DNA of 13,986 nucleotides from UBA668 sp966112835 (GTDB taxonomy: Bacteria > Actinomycetota > Acidimicrobiia > Acidimicrobiales > Ilumatobacteraceae). Shown piece by piece: positions 6,620-13,088 of the stretch. Positions within the stretch are counted from its first letter, which is position 1; the number at the start of each line of letters is the position of its first letter. Both the position numbers and the translations under genes were made by a program. Location: assembly GCA_966112835.1 (NCBI GenBank), contig CBHWEI010000087.1, positions 1 through 13,986 of the forward strand, in the 5' to 3' direction. Below the pieces are notes generated by a model, which was given only the letters and a program-made list of their open reading frames with translations, was not told the origin of the DNA and ran no database searches.

Positions 6620-6626
6620 CGGGCAC

Positions 6627-7838
6627 ATGCGATTACTCGTCGTCGGCGCGGGAGGTGTCGGGTCGTCCATCGTGTCCATTGCGTCCCGGCGTGAGGTCTT
6701 CGAGCAGATCGTGGTGGCCGATGTGGATGCCGCCCGGGCCGCTCGTGCAGCGGCCCGCACCAACGATCCCCGCGTCGTCGGCACCCGTGTCGACGCCGGC
6801 GACAAGCTCGACCTGGTCGAACTGGCCCGCACCTCGAAGGCCGACGTGGTCATCAACGCGTGCGACCCGCGTTTCAACCCGCCCATCTTCGAGGCCGCGT
6901 TCGAAGCCGGTTGCCACTACCTCGACATGGCCATGAACCTGTCGGTCCCCCACCCCACCGACCCCTACAACACTCCCGGCGTCATGCTGGGCGAGGCCCA
7001 GTGGGCCATGGCGTCGCAGTGGGAGGACCGCGACCTGCTCGCGCTGGTGGGCATGGGTGTCGAGCCCGGCTTCAGCGACGTGGTGGCCCGTTACGCGGCC
7101 GACCACCTGTTCAGCCGGGTCGACGAGATCGGCGTGCGCGACGGCGCCGACCTGGTCATCGACGGCTTCCCCTTCGCCCCCACGTTCAGCATCTGGACCA
7201 CCATCGAGGAGTGCCTGAACCCGCCCATCATCTGGGAGAAGGACCGCGGCTGGTTCACCACCGCACCGTTCAGCGAGCCCGAGGTGTTCGACTTCCCCGA
7301 GGGCATCGGGGCGCTCGGTTGCGTGAACGTGGAGCACGAGGAAGTGCTGCTCATGCCGCGCTGGATCGACGTGGGCCGGGTCACCTTCAAGTACGGCCTG
7401 GGCGACGAGTTCATCGACGTGCTGAAGACCCTGCACCTGCTGGGTCTCGACTCCACCAAGCCGGTCACGGTGCGCGGCGCCGAGGTGTCGCCCCGCGACG
7501 TGGTGGCCGCCGTGCTGCCCAACCCGGCCGAGCTGGGCGACCGCATGCGCGGCCGCACCTGCGCCGGGTCGCTGGTCACCGGCCTGGGTAAGGACGGCAA
7601 CCCGCGCCGCACCTACCTGTACCAGGTGGTCGACAACGAGTGGACCATGCGCGAGTACGGCCACCAGGCCGTCGTGTGGCAGACCGCGGTGCACCCCGTC
7701 GTGGCACTGGAACTGATGGCCACCGGCGAGTGGAAGGGCAACGGCGTGAAGGGCCCCGAGGCGTTCGACGCGGTGCCGTTCCTGCAGTTGCTGAACGAGC
7801 ACGGTGCCCCGTGGGTCATGGAGGAACGGCCGCTGTGA
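6627..7838 (+). CDS. Saccharopine dehydrogenase-like NAD(P)-dependent oxidoreductase
   Basis: A 403-residue protein of the saccharopine dehydrogenase/carboxynorspermidine synthase superfamily. It begins MRLLVVGAGGVGSSIVSIA, a Rossmann GxGxxG (Gly7, Gly9, Gly12), followed by a strand ending in an acidic pair (VVADVD, about 34-39). It continues ADVVINACDPRFNPPIFEAAFEAG and HYLDMAMN (about 73-110) and ALVGMGVEPGFSDVVARYAADHLF (about 140-160), as in the superfamily's domain boundary. The C-terminal half (FDFPEGIGALGCVNVEHEEVLLMPR and beyond) is the dimer/substrate domain. Substrates of relatives include saccharopine, carboxynorspermidine and lysine; the sequence alone does not decide. The open frame runs upstream to 6507, but ATG 6627 is where similarity to the fold begins and has a TACCGT box in front. 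The stop overlaps the next gene's start (GTGA), so the two are translationally coupled. Confidence 0.85.
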   Translation: MRLLVVGAGGVGSSIVSIASRREVFEQIVVADVDAARAARAAARTNDPRVVGTRVDAGDKLDLVELARTSKADVVINACDPRFNPPIFEAAFEAGCHYLDMAMNLSVPHPTDPYNTPGVMLGEAQWAMASQWEDRDLLALVGMGVEPGFSDVVARYAADHLFSRVDEIGVRDGADLVIDGFPFAPTFSIWTTIEECLNPPIIWEKDRGWFTTAPFSEPEVFDFPEGIGALGCVNVEHEEVLLMPRWIDVGRVTFKYGLGDEFIDVLKTLHLLGLDSTKPVTVRGAEVSPRDVVAAVLPNPAELGDRMRGRTCAGSLVTGLGKDGNPRRTYLYQVVDNEWTMREYGHQAVVWQTAVHPVVALELMATGEWKGNGVKGPEAFDAVPFLQLLNEHGAPWVMEERPL

Positions 7839-8086
7839 CCGTGTTGAAGAAGCGCGACGCCGAACTGCTGCTGGCCAGCTACGACGACCAGCCGGTCGAG
7901 GCGCTCACCACCGCATTGCGCGTGGTGCTCGATCGCCCCGAACTGGACTTCACCGCGCTGCTGAAGGTGGCGGGCTTCACCTGCGACCGCCGCATCCGCC
8001 TGCAGGCCCAGGACCCCAAGGCCCTCGACGAGCTCGCCGCCGAGCTCAACGAGCAGCGCACCCTCCCCCCATCCACCCGAACTTAA
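7835..8086 (+). CDS. Small protein coupled to the saccharopine dehydrogenase-like gene, function unknown
   Basis: An 83-residue, probably helical, charged protein (KKRDAELLLASYDDQPVE, LDFTALLKVAGF, CDRRIRLQ, LDELAAELNEQR). No membrane segment or known motif is visible. GTG 7835 overlaps the previous stop as GTGA, and GGAGG at 7820-7824 lies 10 bases before it, so translation is coupled to the dehydrogenase-like protein. A second GTG at 7841 is possible. The pairing suggests a subunit or accessory of that enzyme, but this is inference. It converges with the DCC-family gene, leaving 15 bases between them, with no terminator seen. Confidence 0.8.
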   Translation: MTVLKKRDAELLLASYDDQPVEALTTALRVVLDRPELDFTALLKVAGFTCDRRIRLQAQDPKALDELAAELNEQRTLPPSTRT

Positions 8087-8101
8087 GTTCTGCGTGACGG
8101 G

Positions 8102-8515
8102 TCAGGGTTTGGGGCGGTCGGCGAGGCTGCAGGCGGGGGTGCCACCGGGGAGACGGTGGCGGTTGCGCGCCACCCAGCGGTAGGCGACGCCGCTGAGCCA
8201 GTGGATGCCCGGCACCCGCATGAGCGCGCCCAGCACCCACCAGCCTCGGCCGGCACCGAGCAACAGCGCGCTGACCGCGTCCTCACCCGAGTGGATGCGA
8301 TGGTCGCGGGCGACGTACTGCACGGCGAGCTCGCACTTGGCGGCGGTGAGGCCAAGGCGGTCGAGGTCGGCGAACTGGTAGGCGATGGTCGCCGGCATGC
8401 GGCCGATCCAGCGCGTGCCGGCACGCACCGACGAACTGCAGAACGCGCAGTCGCCGTCGAACACCAGCAGCGGCAACGACATCGATGGTGCGGCGACCCC
8501 CGCCTCAGCCGACAT
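8102..8515 (-). CDS. DCC-family (DUF393) thiol-disulfide oxidoreductase-like protein
   Basis: A 137-residue protein with the DCC family hallmark LLVFDGDCAFCSSSV (residues 16-30), where Cys23 and Cys26 form a CxxC. The rest fits the family: FADLDRLGLTAAKCELAVQYVA, the gating-like SGEDAVSALLLGAG, then hydrophobic WVLGALMRVPGIHWLSGVAYRWVARNRHRLPGG. Members are small soluble or membrane-associated redox proteins whose substrates are mostly unknown. ATG 8515 gives an 11-base overlap with the end of the DUF4262 gene upstream, a sign of co-translation. An internal start at 8482 (MSLPLLVFDGD) begins just before the motif and is a possible alternative. The longer open frame to 8623 is only the antisense of the neighbouring gene's coding frame and was not used. 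Confidence 0.88.
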   Translation of the reverse strand: MSAEAGVAAPSMSLPLLVFDGDCAFCSSSVRAGTRWIGRMPATIAYQFADLDRLGLTAAKCELAVQYVARDHRIHSGEDAVSALLLGAGRGWWVLGALMRVPGIHWLSGVAYRWVARNRHRLPGGTPACSLADRPKP

Positions 8516-8987
8516 GACCGACCACCGGTTGGGCGTGCACCAGGCGCCGGTCGAAGCCCGGCTCGGTGGGTAGGAACCCGTTGCGGTCGGGCCAGAGCAG
8601 CTGCACGGCGTCGAACGGCGCACCCTTGCGCCACGCGACCGCGGTGGACATGAGCACCGTGCGTGCCTCGTCGTCGAGCGGCGCGAACACGCAACGGAGG
8701 TCGTTGTCGAACAGACCGGTCAGCTCGACGCCGAGCGGCACATCGGTGCCGCCGCGCAACAGGTCGGCGATCATGTCGAACAACCCGCGAGCGGCCGACG
8801 GGGTGAGCCCGAACACGAGCACGTCGGGGAACCCGAACGCCTCGGGGTAGCCGATGGTGTACACGTAGCCCGCGACTGGCGGATCGGTGTCGGTGCGGGC
8901 CGCGACCGGTTCCATGGCCCAGCCGTGCGTCTCGACCATCCACTCGATCTTCTCGGCGTGGGGGATGTGGAAGTCGGGCAGTTCCAT
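8505..8987 (-). CDS. DUF4262 domain protein
   Basis: A 160-residue protein matching the DUF4262 pattern: an N-terminal IEWMVETHGWAMEPV (14-28), the core YVYTIGYPEAFGFPDVLVFGL (41-61) with YTIG and the P-x-x-hydrophobic-VFGL strand, then PSAARGLFDMIADLLRGG and a C-terminal WPDRNGFLPTEPGFD. The biochemical role of DUF4262 is not known to me. ATG 8987 lies 19 bases after the TGA of the kinase-like gene, and the gene's end overlaps the DCC start, so the three form one transcription unit. The combination gives no clear pathway. Confidence 0.86.
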   Translation of the reverse strand: MELPDFHIPHAEKIEWMVETHGWAMEPVAARTDTDPPVAGYVYTIGYPEAFGFPDVLVFGLTPSAARGLFDMIADLLRGGTDVPLGVELTGLFDNDLRCVFAPLDDEARTVLMSTAVAWRKGAPFDAVQLLWPDRNGFLPTEPGFDRRLVHAQPVVGHVG

Positions 8988-9006
8988 GGTCAGCGCGGGT
9001 CCACGG

Positions 9007-10041
9007 TCAGAGGAGCTGCTCGGCCCCGAGGTCGAGCGCGTGGCGGACGTGACGGGTGGCCATGGCCGCGAACATCGCCTCGCTGCGATCGCTGCTGCCG
9101 ACGATCTGCGACGCCACGACGGCCATGACGACGCCGGCGTACGCGTCGCGCGCGTACTGCTGGAAGAACTCGGCCTCGTCCACCGACACGTCGTACGCCT
9201 CGAGCGCCATGAGGTACTCGGCCACCAGGTCGCGCTCGATCTCCTTGCGCACGTTGGGCCACGGACCGGCGCCCATGAAGTAGCTGACGTCGCCGCTGGC
9301 CGGGCCGTGGCCGGGCGACTGCCAGTCGACCACGGCGATGGGATGCCCGCCCTGCGGCCCGCCGAACATGAGGTTGTCGAGGCGGTAGTCGCCGTGGGTG
9401 ACCGTGCCCGGCAGGTGACGGCCGGCGATCCAGTCGGGGATGCGCTCGCCGAACCGCTCGATGAGCGCCACGCCCTCGGCGTCGAGGTATTTCGAGTACA
9501 CGCCGAGGAAGCCCGGCACGAGCATGGTCCAGATCATCTGCAACTGCGGCGCGGAGTCGTCGTCGCGGCGGCCGAGGAACTCGATGTCGTCGAGCGTCGG
9601 GTCGCCCCAGCGGGGGCCGTGCAGGCGAGCCAGTTCCAGCACCGAAGTTCGAGCCATGTCGGCCGAGCAACCGGTGATCTGGTTGCCCTGCTCGGCGGGG
9701 GCCAGGTCTTCCAGCAGCAGCACGAAGTCACCGTTGTCGGCGTGCCACTCACCGTGGAAGCACTTGGGGATGCACACGTCGACCGTCGGCCCGACCTCGT
9801 TGTAGAACTTCACTTCGCGCTCGTAGTTGCGCAGCGAGATGCCGGTGGCGCGGCTGGTGGGGTCGGGCGACGGCATCTTGGCGATGATGCTGTTCGGCAG
9901 GCCCGAGCCGTCGGGCACCGACAGCGCGTAGCGCACGTTCATGCCCACCAGGCCGTCGCCGATGCGCTGGTCGCCCGTGATCCTGACGGGCGCGCCGAGC
10001 ACGCCGCTGAGCCAGTCGGAGGTGATCTGTTCCGGTTCCAT
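9007..10041 (-). CDS. Ecdysteroid kinase-like/aminoglycoside phosphotransferase-fold small-molecule kinase
   Basis: A 344-residue protein of the APH/EcKinase superfamily, which phosphorylates hydroxyl groups of small molecules with ATP. Visible parts are an N-lobe with SIIAKMPS (Lys55 as the ATP-binding lysine of AK), YEREVKFYNEVG with the paired Glu, FVLLLEDLAP (about 106-115, hinge region), the catalytic loop THGDYRLDNLMF (about 215-226; Asp218 and Asn223) and IAVVDWQSPGHGPASGDVSYF (Asp239 replacing DFG). This order is intact, so an active kinase is likely. The substrate is unknown; the EcK-like subgroup includes sterol- and lipid-related kinases in actinobacteria. ATG 10041 was chosen over ATG 10092, which would overlap the divergent oxygenase start; a TACGGT box sits 9 bases upstream. 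It heads the unit with the DUF4262 and DCC proteins. Confidence 0.87.
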   Translation of the reverse strand: MEPEQITSDWLSGVLGAPVRITGDQRIGDGLVGMNVRYALSVPDGSGLPNSIIAKMPSPDPTSRATGISLRNYEREVKFYNEVGPTVDVCIPKCFHGEWHADNGDFVLLLEDLAPAEQGNQITGCSADMARTSVLELARLHGPRWGDPTLDDIEFLGRRDDDSAPQLQMIWTMLVPGFLGVYSKYLDAEGVALIERFGERIPDWIAGRHLPGTVTHGDYRLDNLMFGGPQGGHPIAVVDWQSPGHGPASGDVSYFMGAGPWPNVRKEIERDLVAEYLMALEAYDVSVDEAEFFQQYARDAYAGVVMAVVASQIVGSSDRSEAMFAAMATRHVRHALDLGAEQLL

Positions 10042-10050
10042 CGAAGGCCG

Positions 10051-10056
10051 ACCGTA
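10051..10056 (-). promoter_or_regulatory. Candidate leaderless -10 box of the kinase-like gene
   Basis: Minus-strand TACGGT, 9 bases before ATG 10041. The 49-base gap to the divergent oxygenase gene must hold promoters for both; on the plus strand CACAGT (10078-10083) lies 7 bases before ATG 10091. Confidence 0.45.
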
Positions 10057-10090
10057 GCCCTCCCCCGCCCGGTCTGGCACAGTGAGCGCC

Positions 10091-10897
10091 ATGAGCGACG
10101 ATCTGGCAGGGCACGTCGAACGGCTGGAACGCGACGGCTACACCATCGTGCGCGACGCGTTCGACGTGACGCTCGCAGACGCGCTGATGGCCGACATCGA
10201 CCGGCTGGAGGCCGAACTCGACATCGGCATGGGCGGCAACGGCTTCGAGGGCCGGGCCACCACCCGCGTCTACAACCTGCTGGCGCTCGGCGAGCTGTAC
10301 GCGCAGATCCCCGTGCACCCGGTGGTGCTGCCGCTGATGCACCACCTGCTGGGCGCCGGCTGTCTGGTGAGCAGCCTGAGCGCCATCACCATCCACCCCG
10401 GCGAGACCGCCCAGCCCATCCACGCCGACGACCAGGTGATCCCCATCCCCAAGCCGCACGCGGCGGTCACCGCGAACAGCATGTGGGCCGTCACCGACTT
10501 CACCGAGGCGAACGGCGCGACGCGCATCGTGCCCGGCAGCCACCGGGCCGACCACTCACCCGAGTACGGACGGCACTACGACAGCGTCTGCGCCGAGATG
10601 CAGCGCGGCAGCATCCTGGTGTGGGACGGCGGCCTGTGGCATGGCGGCGGGGCGAATGTCACCGACCAACGGCGGCGAGGCATCGCCATGAACTACTGCG
10701 GCGGGTTCATCCGGCAACAGGAGAACCAGCAGCTGGGGATCCCGCTCGACACGTTGCGCGGCTTCTCTCCCGTGCTGCAGGAGCTGTGCGGGTTCGGCGT
10801 GTACAAGGGCCTCATCGGGCACATCGACCGGCAGTCCGCGGCACAGCGCCTGCTGGACCCGGACAGCCCGAACACCATGCTGTGGGACCGCACCTGA
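10091..10897 (+). CDS. Phytanoyl-CoA dioxygenase (PhyH)-family Fe(II)/2-oxoglutarate oxygenase
   Basis: A 268-residue member of the PhyH family, which hydroxylates small molecules using Fe(II), O2 and 2-oxoglutarate. The facial triad is visible: IHADDQ (His111, Asp113) and LWHGGGANVTDQRRRG (His184), followed by an Arg (195-197) in the position that binds the 2-oxoglutarate carboxylate. A typical N-terminal DGYTIVRDAF helix-strand and the DFTEANGATRIVPGSHR segment (136-152) support the assignment; the latter is a near-universal PhyH motif. ATG 10091 is preferred because CACAGT lies 7 bases before it; GTG 10082 is in frame and adds three residues. The substrate cannot be told. The divergent neighbour is an EcK-like kinase, and both families occur with lipid or sterol chemistry, but the link is only inferred. 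Confidence 0.9.
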   Translation: MSDDLAGHVERLERDGYTIVRDAFDVTLADALMADIDRLEAELDIGMGGNGFEGRATTRVYNLLALGELYAQIPVHPVVLPLMHHLLGAGCLVSSLSAITIHPGETAQPIHADDQVIPIPKPHAAVTANSMWAVTDFTEANGATRIVPGSHRADHSPEYGRHYDSVCAEMQRGSILVWDGGLWHGGGANVTDQRRRGIAMNYCGGFIRQQENQQLGIPLDTLRGFSPVLQELCGFGVYKGLIGHIDRQSAAQRLLDPDSPNTMLWDRT

Positions 10898-10935
10898 CGA
10901 CTCGGGCGCGCTGGGCGGTCGCCGTCCGCTGCCGC

Positions 10936-10941
10936 TACCGT
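10936..10941 (+). promoter_or_regulatory. Candidate -10 box of the SURF1 gene
   Basis: TACCGT followed by 10 bases and ATG 10952. The same TACCGT box appears before the dehydrogenase-like gene at 6627. Confidence 0.45.
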
Positions 10942-10951
10942 CGAACCCGGC

Positions 10952-11725
10952 ATGTACAAGTTCCTGCTCTCCCCGAAGTGGATCGGCTTCCACCTGCTGT
11001 GTGTGGTCGCCATCGGCGGCATGGTGGCGGCGGGCTTCTGGCAGCTCGGCCGCTACCAGGACCGTCAGGACTTCAAAGCCGAGGTCCAGTCGCGCACCGA
11101 CGCCGATGTGGTGGGCTTCGACACGCTGGCCGGGCAAACGCCGGCCGACATCGAGTGGCGCCGCGTCGAGGCCACCGGCACCTACGTGGACGGCAAGGAC
11201 TTCGAGGTGGTCAACGTCAGCCAGGGCGGCGTGTCGGGCCACGACGCGGTGAGCGGGCTGCAGCTGGGCGACGGCACCGTGCTCATCGTGAACCGCGGCT
11301 TCCTGCCCGGCACCGACGAACTGCCGCCCGCACCGACCGGCGAGGTCACCGTGGTCGGCCGCGTCCGCCAGAGCCAGACGGCCGGCATCGGCAAGCCCAG
11401 CGACGACGGCAGCCAGCAGCTCACTCAGATCCGCCGCGTCGACCTGGCCGCGCTCACCCCGCAGTTCGACCAGACGATGCAGCCGGTGTACCTCGACCTG
11501 CTCGAGTCATCGCCTGCGGAGGCCGACGGCATGGCCGTCATCGCCTTCCCCGACCTCGACGGCGGGCCGCCGCACCTGAGCTACACCATCCAGTGGTTCA
11601 TCTTCAGCGTGGCAGTGGTCGTCGGCTGGGTGCTGGCGGTGCGCAAGAGCGCGAACGACCGCAGCGGCAAGCCGAAGCGGCGCAAGGTGCCGCCGATCGA
11701 CGACTCGTACGCCAGCGGAGGCTGA
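10952..11725 (+). CDS. SURF1-family protein (cytochrome c oxidase assembly)
   Basis: SURF1 helps assemble the haem a centres of aa3-type cytochrome oxidase in the cytoplasmic membrane. The 257-residue protein has the classical plan: N-terminal transmembrane helix (about 11-29), then the signature FWQLGRYQDR (29-38; Trp30, Gln31, Arg34), a central extracytoplasmic domain with EWRRVEATGTY, VLIVNRGFLPG and GEVTVVGRVR, and a C-terminal helix following PHLSYTIQWFIFS (207-219). It ends in a basic tail (KPKRRK). Length is typical. ATG 10952 follows a TACCGT box. No cox genes lie beside it, so it appears to be a stand-alone assembly factor here. The next gene, a two-helix membrane protein, is 49 bases downstream. 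Confidence 0.92.
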   Translation: MYKFLLSPKWIGFHLLCVVAIGGMVAAGFWQLGRYQDRQDFKAEVQSRTDADVVGFDTLAGQTPADIEWRRVEATGTYVDGKDFEVVNVSQGGVSGHDAVSGLQLGDGTVLIVNRGFLPGTDELPPAPTGEVTVVGRVRQSQTAGIGKPSDDGSQQLTQIRRVDLAALTPQFDQTMQPVYLDLLESSPAEADGMAVIAFPDLDGGPPHLSYTIQWFIFSVAVVVGWVLAVRKSANDRSGKPKRRKVPPIDDSYASGG

Positions 11726-11762
11726 CCCGACCGGGCCCGTCCGTCCGTCACGAACGACGCGG

Positions 11763-11768
11763 TAGCGT
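11763..11768 (+). promoter_or_regulatory. Candidate leaderless -10 box
   Basis: TAGCGT followed by exactly 6 bases (TCGCAC) and ATG 11775, with no Shine-Dalgarno. This is one of the best examples in the window of the leaderless layout. Confidence 0.5.
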
Positions 11769-11774
11769 TCGCAC

Positions 11775-12095
11775 ATGAGCAGTCACATCCCCGAGGCAGT
11801 GCACTCGCAGTACCGCATCCAGAGCATCGGTTGGTGCATCGGCTCGGCGCTCGTCGCGGTCGGAGCCGTCTTCAGCCAGTGGGTCGTCCCGTCACAGAAG
11901 CTCACCTCGTTCGGCGCGGGCGCGTTCGCCGAGGACCACTTCAACACGGCCTTGTTCATCACGTTCGTCGGTCTCGCCGCCGTCGTCGGCGCCGTGGCCG
12001 CGATCGGCTCGCACCTCGCCGAGGCGATCACCGGTCTGCAACTGGAGGAACGACGCGCCGCGCACGTCATCCTCGACCAGACCAAGCCGCTCTGA
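11775..12095 (+). CDS. Small two-helix membrane protein, function unknown
   Basis: A 106-residue protein with two predicted transmembrane helices (about 17-34, SIGWCIGSALVAVGAVFS, and 57-78, FNTALFITFVGLAAVVGAVAAIG). A short loop joins them (QWVVPSQKLTSFGAGAFAEDH), and the cytoplasmic C-terminal segment LEERRAAHVILDQTKPL is helical and charged. I recognise no family. ATG 11775 follows a TAGCGT box by 6 bases. It lies 49 bases after SURF1 and converges on the MBL gene, with 9 bases between stops. A role near the respiratory chain is possible from position only. Confidence 0.75.
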   Translation: MSSHIPEAVHSQYRIQSIGWCIGSALVAVGAVFSQWVVPSQKLTSFGAGAFAEDHFNTALFITFVGLAAVVGAVAAIGSHLAEAITGLQLEERRAAHVILDQTKPL

Positions 12096-12104
12096 CGTCC
12101 GCCG

Positions 12105-13055
12105 TCAGCCGGGGATGAAGCCTTCGAGCTCGGCCATGCGACGGAACTGCTCGACCACGTTCGGGGTGACGTAGCCGGGGTCGAGGCTGCGGTACGCGGT
12201 GTCGACGTTCACGCTGATGCGACCGAACTCGCTCCAGCCCCGGAACTCCTCCTTGGCGCCGACCTCGGCCGCGATCTGCCGGGCGGCCTCCCACGCGTCG
12301 ATGCCGGCGGCGTGCCGGGCCGTGGCCTCGGTGTCGACGAACGACAGGTAGTCGCGCACGGCGGCGATGCCCGCCTTGTCGGTGACCGGGCCGTGACCCG
12401 GCACCACGACGTCGATGTCCATGCCCAGCATCAGGTCGCAGGCCGCCACCCAGTTGCCCAGCGGTCCGGCCCACACGATGGGCGTGCCGCCGATGAAGAG
12501 GATGTCGCCGGTGTACACGGTGCGGGCGTCGGGCACGTAGGCGATGGTGTCGCCACGGGTGTGCGCCGGCCCCACCTCGATGAGCTCGACCGTGCGACCC
12601 GCCACGTCGACGTCGAGGCGACCCTCGAACGTGCGCGTGGGCATGGTGACGGTGATGCCGTCGAATTCGAACGCCCCGAAGAAGTGACGGAACAGCGCAC
12701 CCACCTCGCCGTCGGCGTGGTTCAGCGCGGCCAGCATGGCCGGCGGCACCTCGGTCATCTCGTGGGCTGTCGCGGCCGAGGCGATGATCTCGGCACCGTG
12801 CACCAACTCGTTGCCGTAGCAGTGGTCGCCGTTGGCGTGGGTGTTCACCAACGTGCCGATGGGCGCCATGCGCGTGACCGGTTGCATGGCGGCGAGCATG
12901 TCGGCGGTGAGCTTCAGGTCGAACAGCGTGTCGACCAGCAGCGACGCCCCGTCGCCCATCACCAGACCGGCGTTGCTCCACCCCCAACTGCCGTCGGGCT
13001 GCAGATACGCGTAGCAGGAATCACCGAGCTCGAAGAGGCCCTTGTCGTACGGCAT
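12105..13055 (-). CDS. MBL-fold metallo-hydrolase with variant HxN metal motif
   Basis: A 316-residue metallo-beta-lactamase-fold protein. After a beta-rich start with DGASLLVDTLFD (35-46) it has VNTHANGDHCYGN (70-82), EVGPAHTRGDT (160-170; His165), VYTGDILFIGGTP (180-192; Asp184) and VVPGHGPV (217-224; His221). The canonical HxHxDH is H73-A-N75-G-D77-H78 here: the second His is Asn. The other ligands are in place, so a metal-binding hydrolase is still likely, perhaps mono- or altered di-metal. A C-terminal helical part (230-316) ends EQFRRMAELEGFIPG. ATG 13055 (MPYDKGLFELGD) was chosen because the frame continues open far upstream only as antisense of the reductase gene. It is divergent from that reductase with only 33 bases between starts. 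Substrate unknown. Confidence 0.88.
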   Translation of the reverse strand: MPYDKGLFELGDSCYAYLQPDGSWGWSNAGLVMGDGASLLVDTLFDLKLTADMLAAMQPVTRMAPIGTLVNTHANGDHCYGNELVHGAEIIASAATAHEMTEVPPAMLAALNHADGEVGALFRHFFGAFEFDGITVTMPTRTFEGRLDVDVAGRTVELIEVGPAHTRGDTIAYVPDARTVYTGDILFIGGTPIVWAGPLGNWVAACDLMLGMDIDVVVPGHGPVTDKAGIAAVRDYLSFVDTEATARHAAGIDAWEAARQIAAEVGAKEEFRGWSEFGRISVNVDTAYRSLDPGYVTPNVVEQFRRMAELEGFIPG

Positions 13056-13076
13056 GACCCCCACTCTGGCACGACG

Positions 13077-13082
13077 TACAGT
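13077..13082 (+). promoter_or_regulatory. Candidate leaderless -10 box of the aldo/keto reductase gene
   Basis: TACAGT followed by 6 bases (GACCGC) and GTG 13089. On the minus strand CAGAGT lies 7 bases before the MBL start at 13055, so the two putative promoters are packed into 33 bases. Confidence 0.5.
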
Positions 13083-13088
13083 GACCGC

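Noticed and set aside
5930..6886. A 318-codon minus-strand open frame opposite the SET gene
   Set aside because: Its translation lacks any domain while the plus strand shows intact SET and post-SET motifs.
8887..11778. A 963-codon plus-strand open frame
   Set aside because: It runs antisense to the kinase-like gene and out of frame through the PhyH and SURF1 genes. Its translation is Arg/His/Gly/Ala-rich with no motif, as expected from high-GC third-position bias.
12312..13088. Upstream extension of the reductase frame on the plus strand
   Set aside because: It is antisense to the MBL gene with no motif; the AKR fold begins at GTG 13089.
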